Origin: Phragmites australis
Lineage: Eukaryota > Streptophyta > Magnoliopsida > Poales > Poaceae
Direction of reading: 5' to 3'
Assembly: GCF_958298935.1 (NCBI RefSeq)
Contig: NC_084922.1
Coordinates: 1,552,501 to 1,616,500 of the forward strand
Length of the DNA: 64,000 nt
In this document: positions 1 to 11,359 of the stretch, one piece after another
Layout of the letters: each line of letters begins with the position of its first letter
How positions within the stretch are numbered: the stretch's first letter is position 1
Translations under genes and position numbers: made by a program
The notes under the pieces: model-generated
Database searches by the model: none
What the model saw: the letters and a program-made list of their open reading frames with translations, nothing else
Told to the model about the DNA's origin: nothing

Positions 1-1826
1 GGACATGGTTTTGCCTCTAACAAAGGCAGGAAATTAGCTCTACCGTTTCAACTGTGCTCGTGTGTGGTGTCCCGTATTGTAGGATAATCGACACTACTGC
101 TAATTATGAGTTCTATGGATCATATTGTGTCTTGATTCGGTGTCTTTCTCTTCCGCTGTTGATTATGATGCTCTGTAGTTGAGATTTTAGCTATTGTATA
201 CAGGATAATATTACCTGCACAAATCTTAAGAGTTCCTATTTGAGATGTTAGCAGCCTAATTTTTGCACTGGGGGCATTCCAGAACCGATCTGGATTCCAG
301 AGATCTCAAGAATTTGCAGCCGCATTCCATGCGTTGCATTTCCGAGTGGCCCATGCGGTTTGTTCGTTCATTGCAGGTTTGAGCTACCTGGACAAGTTTT
401 CTGCCGTGAAATCATGTCAAAAGAAGAAACCAGACGAGGATGCTGTATAGGCAAAGTTTGGTCCACTAGTGCCAACTAAGGGCCAAAAGTAGCTCTCCTA
501 GTGCCGTTCCGAATATGTCGTGTGCCGCTTCTATCCTGACCCTCCAGCAAGCACTTGCTTTCGACTGGTCATTTTCGTCAACGTTTTCAGAAAGAGTCAG
601 TGCTTGTGTGGCAACTCAGGATACAATTCCTATCAGGAAAATCTAATCCTAGGAATTTATGTACCCAAAGAATCCTCTCCAAGACTAGGATCTTATGAAA
701 AAAAAAAATTGTTTGGCTTACGGGATCCTCTCCAAGACAAGCACCAAAACAAAATCGAAAAGAAATCTTCAACGGAGACGTAGGAACATCTAGAGGAGGT
801 GTTTGAATTTCAAAAAATAAATCTTGTGCCTCCTTCCTTGTTCTTATGTTCTTGCTCAATATTTATGCATATTACTCGGTCTATTTGTTCATGTAAAATT
901 GATTATAGGTACTCTATGGATCTATTTGGAATTATTATTTTGAACACACGATTTCATTTGGTTTGAGTTATGACTCTTTAGGCTCACTTTAATTTCAGCT
1001 TCAAATTCTTTCTATATTGAATCTAGAGAATCCGAGTTAACACAGAAACTCTGGTTTTTGTACAATATGAATCCAGTGTATCCAGGTCAACAATGTTTTC
1101 AGGATTTTTCTTTTTGAGTTTTATTGCATATTTTTTGCTAGACTTGAGTAATTTTTGTCACCCTAGGATTGTGACATCCACACTTATTTATGGTGATTAT
1201 GCACTAATTGAGTCTAGCATATTTAGGATTTTCACTTGTGAAAAATTTGTTAGTTTATTTTTTGCTGCAAGTTTAGGCCAAAGAAAAAAGGGGACGGATT
1301 TTGTAAAAACGCATATTCATCTCTCCCTCTAGGAGGCATCATTGTCCTTTCGGGCCCCCGAGACCGGTGGTCTCCTTGGAGCCTGCTTCCACACGGGGAG
1401 GCTATCGGGGCCGTCGGGTGACTAAGCTCTCAAAGTACACTAGCTCGATAAAGGTGCCATGGGCGTCGTCATAGGAGGCATCTAGGGGCAGGGCCCACGT
1501 GTGAGTGCCCCTGGGTTTGAGCGTCCAGAATCATTATAGGGCAGCCTGTCTGGTTGTGGTCTCAGCCATAACCCCTCGGGTGCGACAGGGTCCTCACTGT
1601 GCCACTGTTGGAATGCCTCCGCGCTGGCTTGGGCCTCCGTGCCAACCCAAGCTGTTAGGTCGATGGTGGTCAGATGTTCGTCATTCTGCCCAGCTGCGGA
1701 ACTGGTGGGTGCACATGATGTGCATGTTCGTTGCTGCCATGCATTCGTTTGTATGGGTGCGGCGATGGAAACAGCTGCTTGGGCTAGCGTCGTGGTGGTC
1801 TTTGGTGGTGTCCTACCTCGCTTTGT
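1..1826. other. intergenic, no gene recognised
   Basis: I see no domain, repeat boundary or convincing exon here. The open frames are short and have no recognisable protein motif. Bases 880-1300 are AT-rich and 1330-1800 GC-richer. The stretch could hold the untranslated end of a gene lying to the left, but nothing in it proves that. Confidence 0.5.
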
Positions 1827-1831
1827 ACTTC

Positions 1832-2489
1832 TATGTTTAAGTCCGCACAGACAACACGATGTTGGCGGAACAAAAGACGTCTTCTATGTATAAAGTGTGA
1901 CGAGAGTATTTTCTAGAGAGGAGACTCAAGCTCGGAGAAGAAGTAGAGAGGAGGGAGAATTAAAGACATGTTGATTGTAACAAAGATTGGATCCCCTGGT
2001 CTGGTGGCCAAGGATATGTATTTATAGTGTTATTTAGGGTATAAATGTACAAGTATACTCTATAGACATAGTGGTACAAACTATCACTATACCACAAGGA
2101 TTTAGGAACGGCCGAATCATATATTTTGGGTCTAGATACGTTTACTATACTCGAAAGATATTATCTACTATGACAAATATAGTAGTGTAAGTGACCTTAA
2201 GGACACGGTACCTAACCAATCGTTAATTGTGACGTCGTATTGTCTCGGGTGTCAAAGTGGCCTCTACTTACATCAGGAGGTCAGAGTGGTCACTATTTAT
2301 ATTGGCATTAACTGTTGGTTACTTCGTGTCAGACCAATATCTTTAGTGTTCTCTTTTTATTGATATTATCTCTGGAGACCAATTTTTCTCCTGTGTAGAA
2401 AGACGGTGGTCTAAGAGCTTCGTAGATTCTGATAACCTTAGCTTCTATAAGGAATACGGACCCTGAGAGTTTCAGAGAAGCTCTTAACA
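1832..2489 (-). mobile_element. candidate solo LTR (Copia-like)
   Basis: Read on the minus strand, this 658-bp block begins TGTTAAGAGC and ends AAACATA. It is flanked by the perfect 5-bp direct repeat ACTTC at 1827-1831 and 2490-2494. A TATA-like CTATAAATACAT lies near 2020 on the minus strand, as expected for an LTR promoter. The ..CATA end is shared with the Copia LTRs at 46,371 and 51,047. No internal retrotransposon sequence or second LTR is seen, hence a solo LTR. A 5-bp repeat can arise by chance. Confidence 0.5.
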
Positions 2490-2839
2490 ACTTCCTTTAG
2501 TATTATCTGTTAGCTAGAATATTTTTCCCAGCACATGCCATCAGACTACGGGGGCGTAGCGATTGATATGTATCAAGAGGTCCACATGATCCTGCCGCCA
2601 TCCCTTGCGAACCCAAAATCTTCCTGCGACATCCTCAGGAGCTCATCGACCGAAGACCGCCATGTGACCTCGAACCGTCTCCCGCCGGTCGATCGAGTAC
2701 ATGATGTGCACAGTGGGCCTTGCCGGCAGGCCACCGACGTCGACTTGCCACACGGTCCGTCGACCGTCCGTTTCTTCTGTCACACTGCTACTCCACTACA
2801 CAGTATCGACGGAGCAACGAGGAAGGGAGATTAGTGAGA

Positions 2840-3452
2840 TTTTTTTAAAATATTATTATTTTATTAGAAAATTATAAAAATAATATTAAAATTTACGGCC
2901 AACATGCTACGTGGCAGTAGTCCCTAGGGTCTATCGGCACTCCGCGTGTGACAAGTCTTGTGTTTTGCAGACGATATTTAAAAAAAATCATAATCTTTTA
3001 TATGATCTCAGATGAAAATAATCTTTATATGACAATTGTAGCTATAACCTTTTAGTTGATTTTTTTTCATTTAAATCTGTTTAGATAAAAAATATTATAA
3101 ATTATAAATTTGAAAAATTAGATTTGAAATTTCTAGTCACTTATTGGGTATCTAGACATATTCAAATAGAAAAGTGTTCAATTACAAAGTTGTAGATATT
3201 GTTGATAGGTACAATTTTTATATAAAGATAATATTCGTTCGAGATTAAATAAAAAAATTATAAAATTTTCTTTAAATATCATCTGCGAGATATGAAAACT
3301 ATCAGCACTCCGCCTACTGCCACGTAGCAGAGTGTCGATAAGTCTCTAATCGGTACTTAACGTGCCGACATATATCTATTTAAATAAATATCAGATTTTA
3401 AATATTATTTTTGTAATTTTTCAATAAAATAATATTATTAGAAAAAAGTTCG
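2840..3452. mobile_element. MITE, probably Mutator-type (copy 1)
   Basis: This AT-rich non-coding 613-bp element has imperfect terminal inverted repeats of about 55 bp (a T run, then TAATATTATTTTATT-like sequence at both ends). It carries internal words such as GGCACTCCGC and CTACGTGGCAG in both orientations. Flanking 9-mers ATTAGTGAG (2831-2839) and GCTAGTGAG (3453-3461) agree at 7 of 9 positions, which suggests an aged 9-bp target duplication. Termini and internal words resemble the element at 10,818-11,350, so the two are likely one family. Confidence 0.6.
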
Positions 3453-3461
3453 GCTAGTGAG

Positions 3462-4797
3462 TGCGCGCGGCAGAAGCGAGCTCCGAGCTGGTTGGCCGGC
3501 GTGCAGCGAACTCCGTGGTCGCTGAATTTTCAGCGGCTCAACTCAGCTCCCCTCTGGAACTGTTCGGGTCATGCAGGTGGCGTTGGACCAAATCATGCGC
3601 GCTCCAGAGCGCGAGGGGCAAGAGAGGAAGCCCAACAGCCTGTGGAAACTTTGCCTGGCCAGCAAACTCATCTTGGGCTGAGGACAACATAGTAAGAACC
3701 TGACACGTGAATTGCTTGGGAGAACTGCAGAACAGCAGGGCATCGATTCAAGGGTGAGCTAGCATATATAAAGCTCTCAACATCTCTAATGAACATTCCA
3801 AAACGAATTTACACGTACGATTAATCCATGACAGGGATCTTTCAGAGTCAAAAGAAAGCTGTCATCTCGTGTGGCTAGGCACTCGGTATTCCTGCAAAAA
3901 ATGAAAAAAAGGAGAGGATTGTAACGGATCGATATGAAACAGAACCCAGAATCGAACAAAGAGCAGTCCTAGTCGCGGGCCGCGTTGTGACCCAGTGGAT
4001 TAGAGGAATCACCCTGCCAGTTGCCAGACAGAACAGAGCAGTCGCTTAACCGGATGATCGAGAACATTGTGCAGCCAATAACAAACGGAGGAACCCTGAA
4101 CTGAACATTGATTGACGATGACGACCTTGGCATTATCGGACCAGGCCGCCCCGGGAAAAAAGGCTATCAGCTCGAGGTCACGGGACATGGTCATGCACGG
4201 CTAGTGTAGTGGTAGTATGGCTGTGTGCAAGGACGTCCACTTCGCCGCTGCTTTAGTTGAAGCCGACGGCTGGCTCTGCGTGGAACTTTCGGGCCGGCTT
4301 CACCAAGCAGGCAGAACATTCGTCCACCCCTCCCGGTTTGGCGTACGGAGTACGCAGGTTGGTTGCGATTAATCAAGAGTTCAAGACAAAGATTGCGTCG
4401 GTTCCGTGTGTTGTTGCCATGATTAGTGTGCGGTTCAAGCGGCCAACCTGAGGCCTTGCATTGCATTGTCCCCAAGACAAGTAACGTATACTTGGAAGTC
4501 TCAAGTCTGCATGTGAGTCTGCGACCCCAATACCCCATCCTGGGAATAACTAAACACTTGTTCGTTTGCTTCCTTCTAATGCAACACCAATCATTGAGAT
4601 AAACCGTGCATGAGATTGGTCACTTCAACATACAAATGGACAATGTTCCTTAGTCTTCACTTGAAAGAGCCGGAGCGCAGCCGAATTGGTTTGGGGCCGA
4701 TAGGGTACCCCCATGAAGCTGTGGTGGTTCGGCTGGTTGAATGTTCGTCGTGTCGCCCTTCTCGTTGCCTTCAAGCGGGGGGCGTCCTCCGTCTTAA
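3462..4797. other. intergenic, nothing recognised
   Basis: Mixed-composition sequence with several short open frames on both strands. None shows a family motif or a plausible splice structure. It ends at the left target duplication of MULE-I. Confidence 0.5.
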
Positions 4798-4806
4798 ATG
4801 TGCTTC

Positions 4807-5577
4807 AATTTTTTTTTAGTCTTTTTAAAATTAATATTTTAATAATAGCTCATCGGGACTTATATTTTCAGAAATTTGTCCCTTTTGTCACGCCACAGGC
4901 TTTGGCGTGACTCACCACTTGGTCACGCCAAAGAGCCTGGCGTGACTCCGGTGCCACATCGGCGGGCAGTCCGCCCCATACCACGTGGGCGGGCAGTCCG
5001 CCCCGTGCCACGTGGTAGCCTGGGTCACGCCAGAGTGCGTGGCGCAATTGGAGTCGCGCCAGGCCCCATGGCACGACAGAGGCCCATACAGGCGCGCCGG
5101 CTGTGTCCCTCTGTCACGCCAAGGACGTTGGCACGACTCCAGCCACGCCAACCCCTTTGGCGTGACAGAGGAGTATACAGGCTGGGCGCCGGCCCTCTCT
5201 CCCGCACGCAGCAGAGGCAGAACCCCAAAACCCCGCTGGTGCCTCCTCTCTACATTCCCACCGATTTGGTGCCCAAATAGAAAGGGATTTGAGCGGGAAG
5301 AGTCGAAGAAAGGTATCTCATCCAATCCCTCCATTTTTTTCGGTTAAATCGGTTTGCATTGCAAGTTTTTGGGTTGTTAGGGTTTAGAACTTGGTTCGGT
5401 TGATCTACGAAATTTCAACGTTTCAGTCTAGATCGGTAGTCATATATCGTGCTATGTACGTATACCAACGCATATCTATCGTGTGGAATTTGTTACATGC
5501 AATCGGTTGAGCGTAGAAAATTGAAATTCGTATATAAATACGAAATGTATATGAGCAACGCAAGTTTTTGCATTTGT
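4807..5577. repeat. left terminal inverted repeat of MULE-I
   Basis: Inverted copy of 9384-10155. The outer 80 bp is AT-rich (an AATTTTTTTTTAG start). Next comes a GC-rich stretch with palindrome modules, then about 300 bp of unique sequence including TAAATCGGTTTGCATTGC. Similarity stops abruptly at CATTTGT (5577), only 10 bp from the PMD stop codon. Confidence 0.88.
4887..5166. repeat. subterminal palindrome array, left (6 modules)
   Basis: Six 25-bp modules of the form GTCRCGCCA-N7-TGGCGYGAC start at 4887, 4922, 5024, 5053, 5113 and 5142. The 9-bp arms are kept while the 7-bp centres vary; the module at 5024 is the most degraded. Spacings are 35, 102, 29, 60 and 29 bp. They may bind the transposase. 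Confidence 0.8.
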
Positions 5578-5587
5578 GAGATGATTT

Positions 5588-6357
5588 TTAGTCGAAATAA
5601 AATGCGAGCGTGGCTGATCCCCAACTGTAAAGGCCGACGTTCTCCCATTCCTTTCCTAGTAGCGGCAAGTACATCCACGATACTGTGTTCCCAGTCCTGT
5701 CTGGGAACAAGTAGCCTCCAACAAGAAGCCACAACCAAGCGCGGGCGTACCTCTCGACGACGTGCTCCACTGCATCGTGAGGACATTCTGTAAAATTCTG
5801 AGCCAACCAGGCGGAGCTGACACCTAAAGGTTTCTTATCCTTCGCTTCCTGCGTAGGCTCTGGTGGCCTCGTGCCAACAATCAGCTCGACCATGTCTCTC
5901 CACCCTGCGGGTTGCACATTCCCACAAACAGGCTGGCCGTCCACTGGAAGCCCGAGTATCATGGCCACATCCTGGAGAGTGACCATGAGCTCGCCGCAAG
6001 GGAGATGGAAGGTGTGTATCTCGGACCTCCAGCGGTCGACTAGCGCCGTCAAAGCTGCGTTGTCGAACATCGGCAACCCGGTCATGACCAACCGGGCCAA
6101 CGGTAGGAATCCTGCACGCCCAATGCATGGGGCATACCTCTCATCCCACCTAAGAGGGCTGTGAGTGTGAATCCGAAGTGGTGATAGCACCTGAAAGAAT
6201 CATTGTAATTTCAAAATGTAAGTGACACATGCATCTTACGTAGCACTTAGAAGTAACAAGCAAGCATAAATCGTACCTCGCCGTCGTCGACCATAAGGTG
6301 CGCTCGGTGCTCCCTATCGTAAAACGTCTCAAGGAGCGGGTAGTCGGGGTGCGCCAT
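5588..6357 (-). CDS. plant mobile domain (PMD) protein carried by MULE-I
   Basis: Two exons, 6357-6277 and 6190-5588, joined by a GT-AG intron (GAG|GTACGA ... CAG|GTGCTA), give 227 residues with no internal stop. Exon 1 starts MAHPDYPLLE, which I recall as a common start of grass PMD genes. Exon 2 has RWRSEIHTFHLPCGE, TLQDVAMILGLPVDG, RAWLWLLVGGYLFPD and YSWGSATLAFYFD. This is the aminotransferase-like plant mobile domain, known from MAIN/MAIL1 proteins and from transposons. It ends soon after YSWGSA, whereas the MULE-II homologue continues about 24 residues, so the C-terminus looks cut off near the TIR edge (5577). It lies just downstream of the transposase on the same strand. A splice joining the two would be out of frame with this ATG, so I treat it as a separate frame. 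Biochemical role unknown. Confidence 0.75.
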
Positions 6358-6409
6358 CGCCCTGCAATGTAAGTAGTGAGAGGGTTGTTAGCGAGCGGAA
6401 AAAAATAAT

Positions 6410-9261
6410 TTATGCCAAGTATAAAACATTACATATAGAACAACTAAACGATAGCATGTAGTGCACCTCTACCTGTCTGCGATCTACTTCCCCGCTACTA
6501 GAATTCCCCATTTTTCTACGATTAGGATTATTCTTCGGACCCGCCTTGTGTTGTTCCATCCTGTGCCCCAACCGGTGGCATATGGAGCAACGAATTTTAA
6601 TAGGTGCCTCATCAAAGTCTCCTGCTCCGTACATGTCTTCACCGTAACCTTTGCTGCTATCATCCATCTCATTTCGAAGACGTTTCCTCTTCCTCCTCCC
6701 TGTCTTTTGTTTCAATAGCCCACAATCGGGCACATATTCATCGCCATTATACTCCGGCCACTGTGAAGCATCAAGTGAAGGCGCGAAGGTGGACTCCCAA
6801 GTCTTCAGAGCCATCCTTTTAGAGTACAATGGGGTCAAGTAGTTGGGACTTGTATGGTCAACTCTTCTCGCCCGGCATACTGTGATAACATGGGAGCACG
6901 GGATATGCAACAATTGTGGGGTCCTGCACGTGCACTGTACTGTGGTTAAGTCGACTCTGTAGATTCTGCCGCCGGAGCCCTCACCCCCCCATGCATGTCC
7001 GAAATGCGGATCTCACGCTGTAAACATAGCTCCTTAGATCAAAGAGCTGAGCTTCCTGTGTAGCTGATATCTCCCCCTTGCGCCGTGAGGTGCTTAGCAA
7101 TGGCTTTTCCCCACACCTCACCAGCATCAATACCTGCGCGTGCTCTCTTCCACCTATCAACAAAGTAGTAGTTACATTTATGAAAGGTGTACTCAACGAT
7201 GGCAGAAACCGGCATTGCACGGATGCCTTTAAGGACGTTGTTGAATACCTCAGAGATATTTGTTGTCATGATTCCGTACCTACATCCACCCGCATCAAAG
7301 GCCTGCGCCCATTTGGACTTGTTAGCTATTTCGCTCTTCAACCACTCTATCGCAGGCTCGTTCAGTATCTTCTCCAATTCTACTAGCTTCTTTTCAAACT
7401 GTCTCTCTTCTTTAACCTTGCAAACTACTTTGAGTTTGGCAAGTACCTCCTTGCTCTTCTGCCTTCTCCAAATGTTCGCAGCAAAATGACGCATGCACCA
7501 CCGGTGCACGAGAGGAGGGTAACCTTCCATGTGTTCCCTTGCTGCATTGAGGAGACCTTGGTGCCGATCCGATATCATGCAGACTTGTCGGCCCGCTCCA
7601 ATTACGTGATGGCGAACCAGGCACATAAACGAAGACCAGCTACTGTTCCGCTCTCCCTCCGTCAACGCAAATGCTAGGGGGATCAACTGATCCTCTGCAT
7701 CGATGCCAACAGCAATCATCAGTGCGCCCTTGTACTTTCCCGTCAAGAATGTGGCGTCGACACTTATCACGGGCCGGCAATGTTTGAAGGCCTCCACGCA
7801 TTGATTGAAGCACCAAAACACACGCTGCATGACCGGTTTAATGATACCGCCATCGCTGACCATCATGCTACCAGTTGAGATGAACCACTTCGTCCCTGGA
7901 TTGATGTGTGCAATTGCATTCAAGATCCTAGGGACCCTCGCGTACGTCTCCTTCCAATCTCCCCAAAGTAATGCCATGGCATGTTGCTTGGCTCTCCATG
8001 ACTTGCCGTACAATACCCGGTAATTTGTGAACCCAATTATAGACTCAATTAGAGAGGCCACAGTCGTGTCCAGGTCCGCCCTAACGATTGGGGCGATGCG
8101 TCGACCAAGATAAGTAGCCGTGCACTGGGAGTGCACTTGTTCAGGCCTCGCAGACCCGCAAGTGTGAGGCTGTTTTACATTTGTGACCTTCCATCATTGG
8201 CCGTCACCTGGGATACGCCGGACCCATACACCCCATCCACAACCTTTCTGGCACTTTAAAGTGTACCTCTCCTTCGCATTCGAACGAACCACGTCGTACG
8301 GCCGGTGGTGCCGAAATGAGTAGTCCCTGAACCAAAACTTCACCTCTTCAAGACTATCAAATAACATCCACTTCTTAACCAACTCCTTCTCACTGTCTTG
8401 TTCCTCCTCCATCGACATTAAGCCATTATCACATAGAGCATTCTTTGTCAACGAAATATCCTCGTAACGAGGCACCTCGGGCACGTCCACATGTACCGCC
8501 TTGAGTGTCTTTACCTCCTGCTCCGTGTAAATTCCGTCCCACCAAGCTGTCTCCTCATTCTCTCCCGCCTCTGCTCCCGCCTCAACACCACCGTGTCGTT
8601 GCCTAACATGTTCCACTTCTTCTGTCTCATCATCTTCGACATCATCCTTACTGTCCAAGGAAAATGTTTCAGTTTCCTCAACATTTTCCTGAGCCTCCTC
8701 ATCCTCAAAATAATCATCATCGAAATCATTACATACAACAGCCATGTCAAATTTATTTGAACCACCAGCATGTGGCTCCTCAACAGATGTCCGGGTTAAC
8801 TCTGCAACTGTACCATCCGCGAGTATGGTGGTACCGGCACCCTCTGCGACAATACATGGAATTTTCTGGGTCAATTTCTCAACAGGCTCAACTTCCTGGC
8901 TAGTATTGCCCGGTACATCTTCAACCGATGGCATCGAGCTTCCGCCTACAGCCACATCAACTACCAACTCCGCGCAACAGACTTGAGAACCATTCAAACA
9001 ATCCTTATACAGCTTCCAATCATTTTCTGACGTCAACTCCATAACAATATAGTGAGCCTTACCACCCCTGCCGGCATCCAACCTTCCCCGTACGGTAACA
9101 TTACTTCCATTCGCATCAACATTCAAAACTTCCCTAACCCGAGCAACAATTTCATCGAAGCAAGGAGTGTTCCCAAATTTCAACACTTCCTCCCTCATCT
9201 TATCGATCTCCCCAGTTGTACTAACCGTGCCACCATAAAAAACACGGACAATGCGTTCCAT
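6410..9261 (-). pseudogene. MULE-I transposase (MURA-like), disrupted
   Basis: The ATG is at 9261. In order, the frame encodes a PB1-like N-terminus (MERIVRVFYGG), an acidic linker, and the MuDR N-terminal zinc-binding region (KCQKGCGWGVWVRR). A TGA at 8194-8196 interrupts the frame, which then resumes unchanged with the HTC motif. The MULE catalytic domain follows at about 7,900-7,180: first Asp in ISVDATFLTGKYKG, second Asp in MISDRHQG, HRWCMRHF, and Glu in TTNISEVFNNVLKG. The frame shifts near 7,040 and again near a run of seven C at about 6,984-6,990. The third frame holds a SWIM finger (QCTC..IPCSH) and a zinc knuckle (CSICHRLGH). A likely donor, CAG|GTAGAG, ends the last exon at 6473. 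The catalytic triad is intact, but the gene cannot make a full protein without readthrough and frame correction. Confidence 0.9.
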
Positions 9262-9383
9262 CTACACAAACCATCCAAACAATACACATGTATCATCGCT
9301 ATAGCACGTTAAAAACCTACACATTAAACATTTCAATTCAACTACATTACATCTCTACAATGCAAAACATCCTCCGCAAGTGT

Positions 9384-10155
9384 ACAAATGCAAAAACTTG
9401 CGTTGCTCATATACATTTCGTATATATATACGAATTTCAATTTCCTACGCTCAACCGATTGCATGCAACAAATTCCACACGATAGATATGCGTTGGTATA
9501 CGTACATAGCACAGTATATGACCACCGATCTAGACCGAAACGTTGAAATTTCGTAGATCAATCGAATCAAGTTCTAAACCCTAACATTCCAAAAACTAGC
9601 AATGCAAACCGATTTAACCGGAAAAAAATGGGGGGATTGGAGGAGATACCTTCGTAGCACTCTTTTCCTTCAAATCCCCTTCGAATCGGGCTCAAATCGG
9701 TGGAGAATGGGGTGGAGGAGGGCGAGCCGGCGCTTGAGAACTCTCCTGCTCGCGGCCGGTTGAGGAAGAAACGGTTCGCGTGCGGGAGAGAGGGTTGACG
9801 TGACTGGAGTCGCGCCAGCGTCCTTGGCGTGACAGAGGGACACAGCCGACGCGCCTGTATGGGCCTCTGTCGCGCCATGGGGCCTGGCGCGACTCCAGTC
9901 GCGCCACACGCTCTGGCGCGACTCCAGTCGCGCCACACGCTCTGGCGCGACTCAGGCTGCCACGTCGGCACGCCCACGTGGCACGGGGCGGACCGCCCGT
10001 CGACATGGCACCGGGGTCACGCCAGGCTCTTTGGCGTGACCAAGTGGTGAGTCACGCTAAAGCCTATGGCGTGACAAAAAAGGCCAGTTTCTGAAAATAT
10101 AAGTCCCGACGAGCTATTATTAAAATATTAATTTTAAAAAGGCTAAAAAAAATTC
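9384..10155. repeat. right terminal inverted repeat of MULE-I
   Basis: Inverted copy of 4807-5577, with the same order of AT-rich tip, palindrome array and unique inner part. It ends 122 bp upstream of the transposase ATG (9261), so it very likely supplies the promoter and 5' leader of the transposase transcript. That role is inferred. Confidence 0.88.
9809..10075. repeat. subterminal palindrome array, right (6 modules)
   Basis: Six modules of the same consensus start at 9809, 9869, 9898, 9928, 10016 and 10051, with spacings of 60, 29, 30, 88 and 35 bp. Those at 9869, 9898 and 9928 have perfect GTCGCGCCA/TGGCGCGAC arms. The copies are CpG-rich. Confidence 0.82.
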
Positions 10156-10164
10156 ATGTACTTC

Positions 10165-10817
10165 CTTCCGCCACCAGTGGTGCCCCTTGGCGAGGCGGCC
10201 GCAGACGACTCCGGTTTGTCCCGATTCAAAGCGGTGCTATGGCCATGGGCAGAAGCTCACTCTTTCTCCTTCTCACTTTTATCCATCCCTACCTGTGGAT
10301 CTCCTCTCCAAGTTTCTACCGTGCAATTGAGGCGGCCTTCAGAAATAATATGAACAACTCGTCATTGTCACCTTTCCGTTCTCCGTTCTCTCTCTTTATC
10401 AAGTGGAGAGAGTACCGTAATCGTTACTGCAATCACTCGGCCACTAATAACTAATGGAAAGCTTTTTGCATGTCGACCACCACCCCTTGGCTAATCAATG
10501 GAAAGGTAGGTTTCTAACTGCATGTACACCCACTGTTAGCGAATTAATGGAAAGGATCCTAACTCCCAGGGTCCCAAGAACGCTTGTGATGCAAGTTTTC
10601 GGCGTTAGCTACCAGCTTCCGCTTCATGGGACCATATGTGTGCGGACAGCAGAAGAGCAGACGAGCTTTGTTCTTGTACGTCCTGCACGGGTTACCGTAC
10701 GCCTTCAGTTGTGCTCGCTAAACCAAAAGGGCTGTGTAAACATCTACTACCTTGTTTCCACACTAGTCCAGCTACGGCAATATTCTGGGCTAAGTCTTAC
10801 ATGTACCATAAGGCACG
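10165..10817. other. spacer between MULE-I and MITE, nothing recognised
   Basis: Mixed composition with short open frames lacking any recognisable motif. It begins at the right target duplication of MULE-I and ends at the left flank of the MITE. Confidence 0.5.
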
Positions 10818-11350
10818 ATTTTTTTAAAAAATATAACATTATTTTTATTAAAAAAATTGCAAAAATATAATTCTAAATGAAAAAATTACAGACGTAGATG
10901 CCAGTCAGCACTCCGATTGCCGACTAACCACCTATCTGCAATCGGATTACCGACACCTCATTTGGCACCATAGGCGAGAGACTGTCAGCACACAAAGAGC
11001 CGATCAGACCAATTGGCATTCCGTGCGTCGACATGTCTCACTGACAAAAATCTGTGGGCACTCAGAGTGCCGATATGTTCTACTCTGCAGTGGATTACGA
11101 AGATGGACCATGGATCTAGCGGTGCGACCTGTTGGCATACGAAGTGCCAACGTATCATGTTAGCTCTTGGTGTGCTAATAGGTCCTCGCCCTATGTCCAC
11201 ATAGTGCTAAATAGGATATTGATATTTTGATTGTCGATAAGTGGCTAATCGTCAATTGGAGTACCAATTAACATCTATATTTGTAATTTTTCAATTTTAA
11301 ATTATATTTTTACAATTTTTAAATAAAATAATATTGTTTTAAAAAATTCT
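10818..11350. mobile_element. MITE, probably Mutator-type (copy 2)
   Basis: A 533-bp non-coding element with inverted termini of about 70 bp (T run, AAAATA, TTATTTTTATT, then AAAAATATAATT). Possible 9-bp duplications are TAAGGCACG (10809-10817) and TGAGGCACA (11351-11359), 7 of 9 matching. The interior repeats words such as CAGCACTCCG and GTGCCGA. It is related to the MITE at 2,840. Confidence 0.65.
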
Positions 11351-11359
11351 TGAGGCACA

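Larger units (their letters stand above)
4807..10155 (-). mobile_element. MULE-I: Mutator-like element with transposase and PMD gene
   Basis: A 5.35-kb DNA transposon bounded by inverted repeats of about 770 bp. The flanks ATGTGCTTC (4798-4806) and ATGTACTTC (10156-10164) form a 9-bp target duplication with one mismatch, as expected for Mutator. The coding content is on the minus strand: a MURA-type transposase pseudogene, then a plant mobile domain reading frame. The element is probably no longer autonomous because the transposase has a stop and two frameshifts. The two TIRs remain very similar by eye, so insertion may be moderately recent. Confidence 0.9.

Noticed and set aside
4876..5347. 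Open frames of 120-140 codons in the left TIR of MULE-I, similar ones in the right TIR
   Set aside because: They overlap in several frames on both strands and arise from the palindrome modules; no motif.
6357..6410. Fusion of transposase and PMD into one protein by splicing in MULE-I
   Set aside because: The visible donor (CAG|GTAGAG) joined to the visible acceptor (TTGCAG|GGCG) puts the PMD ATG out of frame, and MULE-II has a stop codon between the two genes. A fusion cannot be excluded but is not supported.
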